A stretch of 14,593 nt of DNA from Salaquimonas sp. (GTDB lineage Bacteria; Pseudomonadota; Alphaproteobacteria; Rhizobiales; Rhizobiaceae), in assembly GCA_024639745.1 (NCBI GenBank), contig JAHEHW010000009.1, positions 1 to 14,593 on the forward strand, read 5' to 3'. Both the position numbers and the translations under genes were made by a program. The notes beneath the pieces are model-generated. The model was not told the DNA's origin. It did no database searches and saw only the letters and a list, made by a program, of their open reading frames with translations. Positions 6,423-13,804 of the stretch are shown here, in pieces (position 1 is the first letter of the stretch; each line of letters starts with the position of its first letter).

Positions 6423-6588
6423 GCCCAGCAAAACGAGGCAAAGTGGCCGGCGGTCCGGGTCCCGAAGGCGCGGAAAATACCTTGATCGCTTTCGGCGGCG
6501 GGGTTTTCCCCAATATTTGGGTCAAGAGCGCGAAGTTTGCAGCCGCAGATCGCGGTTCCGTCTTGCAAATCCGGGCCTTTTTCAGCAG

Positions 6589-6695
6589 GTTACGTGACGG
6601 CTTTCTATCGGACACCTGAAAGAGGTGTCAGCTGCATTTTTCAAACTGAATTGCGCGTCCCGATTCCAGCCATGCCGGAGAAAATGTTACGTCAC
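6589..6695 (+). repeat. Pair of 10-base near-repeats GTTACGTGAC / GTTACGTCAC flanking the dnaN leader hairpin
   Basis: GTTACGTGAC (6589-6598) and GTTACGTCAC (6686-6695) differ at one base and lie 97 bases apart. Both centre on the palindromic core ACGT. The second ends 20 bases before the dnaN ATG. They could be operator copies, or a chance match. Confidence 0.3.
6611..6629 (+). terminator. Hairpin between dnaA and dnaN (weak terminator or dnaN leader element)
   Basis: GACACCT (6611-6617) pairs perfectly with AGGTGTC (6623-6629) around the 5-base loop GAAAG. CAGCTGCATTTTT follows, so a T5 run begins about 8 bases past the stem. The stem is only 7 bp and the T run is not adjacent. It may therefore weakly end dnaA transcripts or lie in the dnaN leader, 86 bases before the dnaN ATG. 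Confidence 0.4.
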
Positions 6696-6715
6696 CGCGT
6701 CAAGGAAACCGAATA

Positions 6716-7834
6716 ATGCGTGTTACGATCGAACGGTCAAACCTCCTGAAATCGCTCAGCCATGTTCATCGTGTCGTCGAACGCCGCAACACGATCCCGA
6801 TACTGTCCAACGTCCTGATCCGGGCTGAGGGAGGGGAATTGCAGTTCAAGGCGACAGACCTTGACCTGGAAATCTTCGAAACGGTTCCAGCCGTCGTGGA
6901 GCAGGCTGGCGGCACCACCGTTCCGGCGCATATGCTGCACGACATCGTCCGCAAACTGCCGGACGGTTCCGAAGTCATGTTCTCGGGTGAGCCGGATGGC
7001 AATTCGATAAAGGTCAATGCGGGCCGATCGAAATTCACCCTGCAGTGCCTGCCGGACAACGACTTTCCGGATATTACGGCCGGAGAATTCACCCATACCT
7101 TCCGCATGCCTGCATCGGTCCTGCGCGGCCTTATCGAGCATACCCAATTCGCGATTTCGACCGAGGAAACACGATACTACCTCAACGGCATTTACTTCCA
7201 CACAATAGACGACGACGGCACGCTGGTGCTTCGCGCTGTCGCAACGGACGGCCATCGCCTTGCCCGCGCGCAAATCGAGGCGCCCACAGGTTCGGAGGGG
7301 ATGCCCGGCATTATCGTGCCCCGCAAGGCGGTTGGGGAGATACAGAGGCTGGTAGAGGACCCGGAAGCGACCGTGTCAGTCGAAGTCTCGGAAAGCAAGT
7401 TGCGCCTGACCGTCGACGGCGTCGTGCTGACCACAAAACTCATCGACGGCACATTTCCCGACTACAACCGGGTCATCCCCCTCGGCAACGATAAGGAACT
7501 CAGGATTGATCGCGGAAGCTTTTCCTCCGCTGTCGATCGTGTATCGACGATCTCTTCCGAACGCGGGCGCGCGGTCAAGCTGTCAATCGAACCCGGACAG
7601 ATCACGCTGTCGGTCAACAATCCGGAATCCGGCAGCGCATCGGAAGAGCTGGCGGTCGATTACGATTCCGATCCCCTCGAGATCGGTTTCAACTCGCGTT
7701 ACCTGCTCGATATCGCCGGACAATTGCAGGGCAGCGAAGCGATATTCATGCTTTCCGATCCGGGTTCGCCAACGCTGGTTCGGGATCCTTCGGATGAATC
7801 GACACTGTTTGTGCTGATGCCGATGCGCGTGTAA
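6716..7834 (+). CDS. dnaN: DNA polymerase III sliding clamp, beta subunit
   Basis: A 372-residue ring-clamp subunit that tethers DNA polymerase III to DNA and recruits MutS, RecF-pathway and Hda-type partners. The N-terminus MRVTIERSNLLKSLSHVHRV, followed by RRNTIPILSNVLIRA and ATDLDLEI, is the typical domain 1 opening. AVATDGHRLA and VPRKAVGEI mark the middle domain. DGTFPDYNRVIP and VDRVSTISSERGRAVKL belong to the third domain, and the protein ends VLMPMRV, the usual C-terminus contributing to the partner-binding pocket. Length is normal. AAGGAAA (6702-6708) lies 7 bases before ATG 6716. It sits between dnaA and recF in the classical order, but 293 bases downstream of dnaA, so it may have its own promoter. 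Confidence 0.98.
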   Translation: MRVTIERSNLLKSLSHVHRVVERRNTIPILSNVLIRAEGGELQFKATDLDLEIFETVPAVVEQAGGTTVPAHMLHDIVRKLPDGSEVMFSGEPDGNSIKVNAGRSKFTLQCLPDNDFPDITAGEFTHTFRMPASVLRGLIEHTQFAISTEETRYYLNGIYFHTIDDDGTLVLRAVATDGHRLARAQIEAPTGSEGMPGIIVPRKAVGEIQRLVEDPEATVSVEVSESKLRLTVDGVVLTTKLIDGTFPDYNRVIPLGNDKELRIDRGSFSSAVDRVSTISSERGRAVKLSIEPGQITLSVNNPESGSASEELAVDYDSDPLEIGFNSRYLLDIAGQLQGSEAIFMLSDPGSPTLVRDPSDESTLFVLMPMRV

Positions 7835-7953
7835 GAGGCTTCAGCGGCTGCAAGGAATTATCTCGCATTGTCGGCCCGCATCATTCACGGGTTCCCTTGC
7901 CAGCGACGAAGCCTTAGGCTCTGGGCCTCAATAACTTCGAGATTCGCTGCGCA

Positions 7954-9114
7954 ATGAATGCACCCATAGCGTCAAGCCTTTTGAACCCGGTCTATCTGAC
8001 CCGGCTGAAACTGACCACGTTCCGTAATTACGAGACGTTGTCAATCGGGCTTGATCGCAGACACGTGATTCTGACCGGCGAGAATGGCGCCGGGAAAACC
8101 AACCTGCTCGAAGCAGTTTCTTATCTTTCTCCCGGGAGAGGTCTGCGGCGCGCGCCTTACGACCAAGTCGGTCATCAAAAAGGATCGGGGGCGTGGTCGG
8201 TATTTTTCGATCTTGAAGGCGCCAGCGGCCCGGTTGGCGTTGGGACCGGGCTCATCGAAACCGCCACTGGTATCGAGAACCAGCGCAAGGTGCGTATCAA
8301 TGGAAGCGCGGCGAGAACAAGCGATACCTTACTCGAACACGCGAGGGTGGCATGGCTCACACCGGCAATGGACGGCCTTTTTACAGGCCCTGCATCCGAT
8401 CGCCGGAAATTCGTAGACCGCATGGTTCTGGCCATCGACCCATTGCATGGGCGACGCGTGACCGATTTTGAAAAGGCGATGCGCAGCCGCAATCGCCTGC
8501 TGTCAGAAGACGATCCAAATCGGGGCTGGCTTGATGCTGTCGAAACCCAAATGGCTGAACTCGGGGCGGCGATCGCTGCCGCGAGGGTCGAACTGCTATC
8601 CCTGCTGGCAAAGGTGATCATTCGCAACAATGACCCCGCATCACCCTTTCCCGATGCAATGCTGTCATTGAGCGGAGCGCTTGAAACCGAGATCGCCGAA
8701 ATCCCCTCGAGCGATGTGGAGATGGACTATGCTGATCGACTCAGAAGTGGACGCTGGGCCGATAAGGGTGCCGGTCGTACCCTTGAAGGGCCGCATCGCT
8801 CGGATCTCGCCGTCTCTCATCGGCCGAAGGGCATGGCCGCAGCGCTGTGCTCGACCGGGGAACAGAAGGCATTGCTAGTTGGAATAGTGCTCGCACATGC
8901 GAGACTCACGGCCGAAATCAACGGGTTTCCGCCGATTCTTCTGCTCGACGAAATTGCCGCCCACCTGGATGTCCATCGGCGCGCTGCGCTTTTCGACATG
9001 ATTGAAGACCTGGGGTGCCAGTCATTCATGACCGGCACAGACCAGGCGTTGTTTGAGGCGATCGGGGACCGCGGCAAGTTTTTCACGGTTGCCGACGGCA
9101 AGGTCAGCGGCTAA
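7954..9114 (+). CDS. recF: DNA replication and repair protein RecF
   Basis: An SMC/ABC-like ATPase that binds gapped DNA and, with RecO and RecR, helps load RecA. Length is 386 aa, normal for alphaproteobacteria. YLTRLKLTTFRNYETLSI opens the ATPase domain; Walker A is GENGAGKT (42-49). The ABC signature STGEQK lies at 300-305 after the conserved LEGPHRSDL block, and Walker B/D-loop ILLLDEIAAHLD at about 328-339. No convincing ribosome site precedes ATG 7954, but no better start precedes the conserved YLTRLKL block. The 119-base gap from dnaN contains no gene. The next gene starts 34 bases after the recF stop, suggesting co-transcription. Confidence 0.97.
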   Translation: MNAPIASSLLNPVYLTRLKLTTFRNYETLSIGLDRRHVILTGENGAGKTNLLEAVSYLSPGRGLRRAPYDQVGHQKGSGAWSVFFDLEGASGPVGVGTGLIETATGIENQRKVRINGSAARTSDTLLEHARVAWLTPAMDGLFTGPASDRRKFVDRMVLAIDPLHGRRVTDFEKAMRSRNRLLSEDDPNRGWLDAVETQMAELGAAIAAARVELLSLLAKVIIRNNDPASPFPDAMLSLSGALETEIAEIPSSDVEMDYADRLRSGRWADKGAGRTLEGPHRSDLAVSHRPKGMAAALCSTGEQKALLVGIVLAHARLTAEINGFPPILLLDEIAAHLDVHRRAALFDMIEDLGCQSFMTGTDQALFEAIGDRGKFFTVADGKVSG

Positions 9115-9148
9115 GCCTGAAAGCAGTTATTCAGGATCGCCTAGCATC

Positions 9149-9901
9149 ATGTTGTCAGAAATCGAAATCGAGCGATATGCCCGTCACATCGTGCTACCTG
9201 AACTGGGCGGGGTGGGTCAGCAAAAGCTGAAAGCAGCTAAAGTGCTTGTAATCGGCGCTGGCGGACTCGGCTCACCTGTCTTGCAATATCTCGCGGCAGC
9301 CGGTGTCGGAACGATCGGGATAGTGGACGATGATATCGTCTCGCTTTCAAACCTGCAGCGCCAGGTCATTCACGATACGGACCGCGTGGGACAGCCGAAG
9401 ACCGATTCTGCGGCGTCAGCAATCGGTCGGATCAATCCGCATGTGACTGTGATCGAACACACGGTTCGCCTGACGGAGGAGAATGCGGCGGATATCGTAT
9501 CGGGGTACGATCTTGTGGCGGATGGGTGCGATAATTTCGAAACCCGTTATCTGACCGCCGGAACCTGCGAGCGGCTTGAAAAACCGCTGGTAACGGCGGC
9601 AGTCGGCCGGTTTGACGGCACGCTGACAACCCTGAAACCATTCGCGCATGACAGCGATGGCAAAGCGCTTCCGAGATACACGGATGTTTTTCCGGAAAAG
9701 CCCCCCGCAGGCGTCATACCGAGTTGTGCGGAAGCCGGCATCCTCGGCGCGCTGACAGGCGTTCTCGGCAGCATGCAGGCACTCGAGGTGATCAAGGAGA
9801 TCACCGGCATCGGGGACGGACTCGCCGGTCGGCTCATTCTTTTCGACGCCAGAGCGATGCGCTTCGAAACGATCCGCTACCGCCGTGCGAAGGAAGACTA
9901 A
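9149..9901 (+). CDS. MoeB/ThiF/HesA-type E1-like adenylyltransferase
   Basis: A 250-residue enzyme of the family that adenylates the C-terminal glycine of a ubiquitin-like sulfur carrier (MoaD for molybdopterin, ThiS for thiamine). RYARHIVLPELGGVGQQKL (9-27) is the family start; G36-A-G-G-L-G41 is the nucleotide-binding loop. NLQRQVIH (68-75), K84, DGCDN (125-129) and PSCAEAGILGALTGVLG (191-207) follow, with a candidate transfer cysteine C193. The protein has only three cysteines (127, 140, 193) and no C-x2-C pair, so the structural zinc site of E. coli MoeB is absent. No rhodanese domain is fused. ATG 9149 starts at the conserved N-terminus; AGGA at 9133 is a weak, distant ribosome site. It converges with the DDAH gene. 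MoeB versus ThiF cannot be decided here. Confidence 0.9.
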   Translation: MLSEIEIERYARHIVLPELGGVGQQKLKAAKVLVIGAGGLGSPVLQYLAAAGVGTIGIVDDDIVSLSNLQRQVIHDTDRVGQPKTDSAASAIGRINPHVTVIEHTVRLTEENAADIVSGYDLVADGCDNFETRYLTAGTCERLEKPLVTAAVGRFDGTLTTLKPFAHDSDGKALPRYTDVFPEKPPAGVIPSCAEAGILGALTGVLGSMQALEVIKEITGIGDGLAGRLILFDARAMRFETIRYRRAKED

Positions 9902-9926
9902 GCGTGGCGACCGGCAGGATATGCCT

Positions 9927-10715
9927 TCAATTCAACTGAAAGCGCAACGACATGCAAGAGAGGCCGCCATCCAGTTTGGCAACCTCGTCCGCGTCGACGG
10001 CAACCGTGTAGAAGCCCGATGCATCCAGGGCTTCGCGTGTCCTTGGGAATCCCGTCCGCATGATGACGACATCATTGACCCGGATCAGGTTCGCAGCCGC
10101 CTCTTCTCCCTCAGGCGTTTCGATTACCCTGTAACCCGGAAAACAGCCTGATGCAGTGAGCAACGGGGTTGCGAAAATCGTCTCGGAATCAAGCAGACTG
10201 CAATCGGACTTGAAATGCAGAACCCCCTCAGAAGTCTCAACAATGCGAGGCTTATAGTCAAGGTCCTCCAGTATCGGCGAAAGGGCTTCATAACCTTCGC
10301 GATCCGTTCGCTCCGATAGGCCGATCAGGGCTTCGGTATCGGTCAGCAAAATATCGCCGCCGTCGACTCTTCCGCGCTCCAGGCAGGTTATCGTCCCAAA
10401 AATGCGTTCGAGGTCAGGGGCAATCGCATCCGCCTCCCCGAACCGGCTTTCAGCGCCTGGCCTGAGAACAATCGCCGTACCCGCAGGGCAAAGCGCCGGA
10501 TCCTCGACGAAAACCGAATCCGGAAAAGCCTCAAGCGCATCTAGCACATGCACTTCGACGCCGGCCTGTCGCAGCGTCTCCACATATATCGCGTGCTGTT
10601 CGGCAAAAAGATTGATATCCGCCTTGATTCCGGTGCTCGAAATGCCGTTTGCGACGGACTGGCCGGGCTTGCGGCAAACCGCATGGGTAAAGCGATAGGA
10701 ACGCCCTTCCTGCAT
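9927..10715 (-). CDS. Dimethylarginine dimethylaminohydrolase (DDAH)-family protein
   Basis: A 262-residue pentein-fold hydrolase that in characterised members converts N-omega-methylated arginines to citrulline and (di)methylamine. The catalytic Cys is C254 in the block GGLSCMSLRF; the catalytic His is H167 in EGVLHFKSDCS. Substrate-binding regions include FVEDPAL (69-75) and RVDGGDIL (116-123), and the N-terminus shows the usual FTHAVCRKPG. Length matches bacterial DDAH (about 255). It is cytoplasmic, with no signal peptide. AAGGAAAA lies about 9 bases upstream of ATG 10715. It starts 28 bases after the 2-hydroxyacid dehydrogenase stop, so the two are likely one operon. A related guanidino-group hydrolase specificity cannot be excluded. 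Confidence 0.88.
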   Translation of the reverse strand: MQEGRSYRFTHAVCRKPGQSVANGISSTGIKADINLFAEQHAIYVETLRQAGVEVHVLDALEAFPDSVFVEDPALCPAGTAIVLRPGAESRFGEADAIAPDLERIFGTITCLERGRVDGGDILLTDTEALIGLSERTDREGYEALSPILEDLDYKPRIVETSEGVLHFKSDCSLLDSETIFATPLLTASGCFPGYRVIETPEGEEAAANLIRVNDVVIMRTGFPRTREALDASGFYTVAVDADEVAKLDGGLSCMSLRFQLN

Positions 10716-10743
10716 CGAATTCGTTTTCCTTGTGCTTCAGACG

Positions 10744-11739
10744 CTAGTCGAGCCCGGGCAAGACCCGGTCCGGAGGCCGGTGACCATCGAAAAGCGTCCA
10801 GATATTGATGACGACACGCTCACCCATTTCCATCCGGCCCTCGATCGTCGCCGAGCCCATATGCGGCAGGATGACAATCTTTCCCTGCCTGGAAAGATCG
10901 AGCAGTTCCGGCGCAACTGCGGGTTCGTGCTCGAAAACATCGAGCCCGGCCCCCGCCATTTTACCTTCCTGCAAAGCCTTCACCATCGCATCTTGGTCGA
11001 TGATTTCACCACGGGCGGTATTGATGATGATGGAATTCGGCTGCATCAACGCGATTCTGCGCGCCGAAATCAGATGATAGGTAGCCGGCGTATGAGGACA
11101 GTTTACCGAGACAATATCCATGCGTGCCAGCATCTGGTCCAAGGAGTCCCAATAGGTCGCCTCCAGTTCCTGTTCGGTCTTCGCGTTGACACGCTGGCGA
11201 TTGTGATAATGGATCGACAGACCGAAGGCTTTGGCCCGGCGGGCGACCGCTGTTCCGATCCGACCCATGCCGACGATACCCAGCCGTTTACCCCAGATCC
11301 GGTGCCCGAGCATCCAGGTTGGCGACCAGCCCTTGAACTCACCCTCCTGAAGAGCGCGAAACCCGTCGGTCAGACGGCGTGAAACGGCGATCATCAGGCC
11401 CAATGTCATATCGGCGGTATCTTCGGTCAGGACATTCGGCGTGTTCGTTACCGTAATGCCGCGTTCGGTAGCGGCTTCAATATCAATATTGTCGACACCA
11501 TTGCCGAAATTGGCGATCAGTCTCAACTGCGGTCCGGCCTGGCTGATCACGGCACGGTCGATACGATCGGTAACGGTGGGCACGATACAATCCGCAGTCC
11601 TGACAGCGTCGATCAGTTTCGCGCGGGTGAACGGTTCGTCTTCGAGGTTCAAGTCGGTCTCGAAGAGCTCGCGCATCCGGGTTTCGACAGGGTCCGGAAG
11701 TTTTCGGGTAACGATGACTTTGGGTTTCTTGTCAGGCAT
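10744..11739 (-). CDS. D-isomer-specific 2-hydroxyacid dehydrogenase, probable glyoxylate/hydroxypyruvate reductase type
   Basis: A 331-residue NAD(P)-dependent dehydrogenase. The Rossmann motif is G157-M-G-R-I-G162 in LGIVGMGRIGTAVARRAKA. The catalytic triad is R243 (NTARGEIID), E272 (DVFEHEP) and H293 (LPHMGSAT). N180-R181 after the second nucleotide-binding strand would suit NADP(H), but this is only suggestive. FGNGVDNID and TPNVLTEDTADMTLGLM are typical of the glyoxylate/hydroxypyruvate/glycerate group rather than of SerA, and there is no ACT domain. GAGGGA lies 4 bases before ATG 11739. It leads the probable two-gene operon with the DDAH gene and diverges from the SH3 protein gene. The exact substrate is not determinable. 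Confidence 0.92.
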   Translation of the reverse strand: MPDKKPKVIVTRKLPDPVETRMRELFETDLNLEDEPFTRAKLIDAVRTADCIVPTVTDRIDRAVISQAGPQLRLIANFGNGVDNIDIEAATERGITVTNTPNVLTEDTADMTLGLMIAVSRRLTDGFRALQEGEFKGWSPTWMLGHRIWGKRLGIVGMGRIGTAVARRAKAFGLSIHYHNRQRVNAKTEQELEATYWDSLDQMLARMDIVSVNCPHTPATYHLISARRIALMQPNSIIINTARGEIIDQDAMVKALQEGKMAGAGLDVFEHEPAVAPELLDLSRQGKIVILPHMGSATIEGRMEMGERVVINIWTLFDGHRPPDRVLPGLD

Positions 11740-11941
11740 TCATCCCTCATCTGACATCCTTACGCCACTTCAGCGCAAAAGAACTATCGGCAACACCGAT
11801 GTTGACAGAGCCTTAACCGATTTCTGAAACAGTCGGTTTACCGTGTTCGGCCCGCAAGCCCGCACAATTGTTACCAGACGGTTTTTGAGCCGTAAATCAA
11901 AACAGTGCAACCTGCTAGCGACAAGACCTGTCAAGTTGATC

Positions 11942-12517
11942 ATGTTCTGTTTCCGATCGGAAAGACCCAAATCCACCGCTGCCAAAGGGCGCCGTTTGTC
12001 GGCGTTTGTAATGGTCGCCGGCCTGACCTTACAGTTCATCGTGCTGCCATCGATCGCCAATGCCGTTTCAAAGGGGTCTTCGACGGGCCTGGATCTGCCA
12101 CGCTTCGTCAGTCTGAAATCGGAAAGGGTCAACATGCGAGTGGGCCCGGGCCGCGATTACAAAGTGGAATGGCTCTATACCAAACGCGGCCTGCCGATGG
12201 AGGTAATTCAGGAATTCGATACCTGGCGGAAAGTTCGAGATTCGGAAGGTGCTGAGGGCTGGGTTTTCCAGTCGCTGCTCTCTGGAGACCGAACGGCGCT
12301 GGTAACACCCTGGGCCGACGCGGAGAAAGACGAACCAGTTCCGCTGACCGCAAAACCAGGGGAAAACGCGCGGATTATAGCTCGGATGGCCCCGGGTGTT
12401 CTGGCAGAAGTCGATAGTTGTGCGGACGGGTGGTGCTATATACAGGTTGGCGAGACGGAAGGCTATGCCAGGCAAATTCACCTCTGGGGCGTTTATCCCG
12501 ACGAGGTTATCGACTGA
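11942..12517 (+). CDS. Exported bacterial SH3 (SH3b)-domain protein
   Basis: A predicted periplasmic protein of 191 aa from ATG 11942. A basic n-region (FRSERPKSTAAKGRRL) and hydrophobic stretch (about 21-38) end in IANA, with cleavage expected near residue 41. The first SH3b domain spans about 55-120, with the hallmark ERVNMRVGPGRDYKVEW, DTWRKVRDSEG and EGWVFQSLLSG. A second, degenerate SH3-like repeat spans about 132-191 (PVPLTAKPGENARIIARM, DGWCYIQVGETEGYARQ). Such domains commonly bind peptidoglycan or peptides. The upstream in-frame ATG at 11843 would add 33 residues ahead of the signal sequence and is less likely. A perfect TTGACA (11802-11807) upstream lacks a good -10. It converges on mepA with a 6-base gap. 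Its specific role is unknown. Confidence 0.85.
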   Translation: MFCFRSERPKSTAAKGRRLSAFVMVAGLTLQFIVLPSIANAVSKGSSTGLDLPRFVSLKSERVNMRVGPGRDYKVEWLYTKRGLPMEVIQEFDTWRKVRDSEGAEGWVFQSLLSGDRTALVTPWADAEKDEPVPLTAKPGENARIIARMAPGVLAEVDSCADGWCYIQVGETEGYARQIHLWGVYPDEVID

Positions 12518-12523
12518 TACGGC

Positions 12524-13618
12524 TCAGCGCGACGGGGCCGGCTTGGGCAACGGCAATTCGGAAACCAGTATCGAAAGATCGGTATAGACCGGCGAAACGA
12601 TCTTTTGCGGTTCTGCTTCAATCGGCTTGCTTGCCAGTGCCGCCATTGGATCGAGTCGTTCCGGCAGGTCGAGAGCCGGTACGGAGAAGCCGAAAAGCGA
12701 GGAAGCCTTGTAGACGGCGCGGGTCTCTGGCATTTCACTGGCGCTTGCAACGGCTGCGCAGACTTTCGGCAACTGGTCCATGGTGATGATTTTGGGCTTA
12801 CCGGGTTTCTGGTTTGGGGCCGGTTTTTTGGGTTTCAGAGCCACATTGAACCACCAGTCGAGCGGTTTGCCGCATCCGGTACCAGGAGTGGTCGGACGCT
12901 GACTGCGGCATCCGGGCGAACCGTCCTGACAACCGATACGGACGTGGAAATGATAGTGGTGTCCGTAATAAGGCCTGATCTTCTGCAGCCAGCCGCGATC
13001 GCCCTTGACGGTGTCGCAAAGCTTTTTCTTGATGCCGGGATGAACGAGAATCCTCTCGACATCCTCGAAGGCCGCAGCGTGATAGAGGATGCGTTCGAAC
13101 GAGCGGTTCCAGCGCTGGTCATCGACATAAGGCGTGCCTCTTTTCAGAATCGAAATCGCGCTCATATTCTCGCGTTCCGAATAATCCAGCCGCTTGTCGG
13201 GCATCGGCCTGAACCAGATATCGGCGTCGAGACCGATTTGGTGCGAGGTGTGCCCTGTCAACATCGGCCCGCCTCGCGGTTGCGATAGGTCGCCTATCAG
13301 CAAGCCGTTCCAGCCGTCACGCTTGGCTTTGATGGACAATTCTTCAAGCGTTTCGATCAGCGCAGGATGTCCCCATCGGCGATTCCGGGAAGGCCGCATG
13401 ACCTGCCATGTCGGACCGTCCCATGGCATCGCCGTTGCGCCCGCCAGACAACCTTTGGAATAAAACCCGTGGGATTGGGGTTTCAGGGCTGCCGGAAGCG
13501 CCTGACGGCCAAATACCTGTTTCGCCGATTCGGCGGAATTAGAGGTACCGGGCAGACCAATACCGCTCATGGCAAGCATCAGACCCAATACGACGTTTCG
13601 AATTCTGGCTGACAACAT
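12524..13618 (-). CDS. mepA: Penicillin-insensitive murein endopeptidase MepA
   Basis: A zinc endopeptidase of family M74 that cleaves D-Ala-meso-DAP crosslinks in periplasmic peptidoglycan. From ATG 13618 it is 364 aa. A signal peptide (basic MLSARIRN, then VVLGLMLAMSGIG, cleavage near NSA at about 29) is clear. Metal-site motifs are SHQIGLDAD (H126, D133, seven apart as in the E. coli enzyme) and GHHYHFHVRIG (H220 and H225). SKGCLAGATAMP and WQVMRPSRNRRWGHP are family blocks. Beyond the catalytic domain, a Lys/Pro-rich tract (about 261-277) leads to an extra C-terminal region of about 85 residues that I do not recognise. An in-frame ATG at 13735 would add 39 residues before the signal peptide and is rejected. 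It is convergent with the SH3 gene. Confidence 0.93.
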   Translation of the reverse strand: MLSARIRNVVLGLMLAMSGIGLPGTSNSAESAKQVFGRQALPAALKPQSHGFYSKGCLAGATAMPWDGPTWQVMRPSRNRRWGHPALIETLEELSIKAKRDGWNGLLIGDLSQPRGGPMLTGHTSHQIGLDADIWFRPMPDKRLDYSERENMSAISILKRGTPYVDDQRWNRSFERILYHAAAFEDVERILVHPGIKKKLCDTVKGDRGWLQKIRPYYGHHYHFHVRIGCQDGSPGCRSQRPTTPGTGCGKPLDWWFNVALKPKKPAPNQKPGKPKIITMDQLPKVCAAVASASEMPETRAVYKASSLFGFSVPALDLPERLDPMAALASKPIEAEPQKIVSPVYTDLSILVSELPLPKPAPSR

Positions 13619-13804
13619 GGCGATCCCGCGAATCCTGGTCAGCCCGAATCTACACCTCTGCACCCCGAATTTAAAGACACCAGCCAGCACGGAATCGATA
13701 CGGCGCCTGCGTCCACTGGCGGGCGGCAATCCCAAGGCCTATATCAATATCGACTGATCGGTCCGGCATAAGGGAATGAGCCCTCGTCAACTGGAAGGCA
13801 CGTC

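Larger units (their letters stand above)
6423..6715 (+). other. dnaA-dnaN intergenic region
   Basis: 293 bases with no plausible gene. It holds small dyads (GGGG-TTTT-CCCC near 6500 and CCAA-TAT-TTGG next to it), the hairpin at 6611-6629 and the paired GTTACGT[G/C]AC elements at 6589 and 6686. No clear DnaA box and no confident -35/-10 pair were seen. A dnaN promoter probably lies here, because the gap is too long for simple translational coupling. Confidence 0.5.

Noticed and set aside
5721..6431. 236-codon minus-strand open frame opposite dnaA
   Set aside because: It lies entirely opposite the conserved AAA+ and domain IV coding region, shows no family motif and is explained by codon bias of the sense gene.
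10732..11382. 216-codon plus-strand open frame opposite the 2-hydroxyacid dehydrogenase
   Set aside because: Shadow of a gene with intact catalytic triad and NAD motif on the other strand.
12605..13288. 227-codon plus-strand open frame opposite mepA
   Set aside because: MepA is clear on the minus strand with signal peptide and zinc motifs; the plus frame has no recognisable motif.
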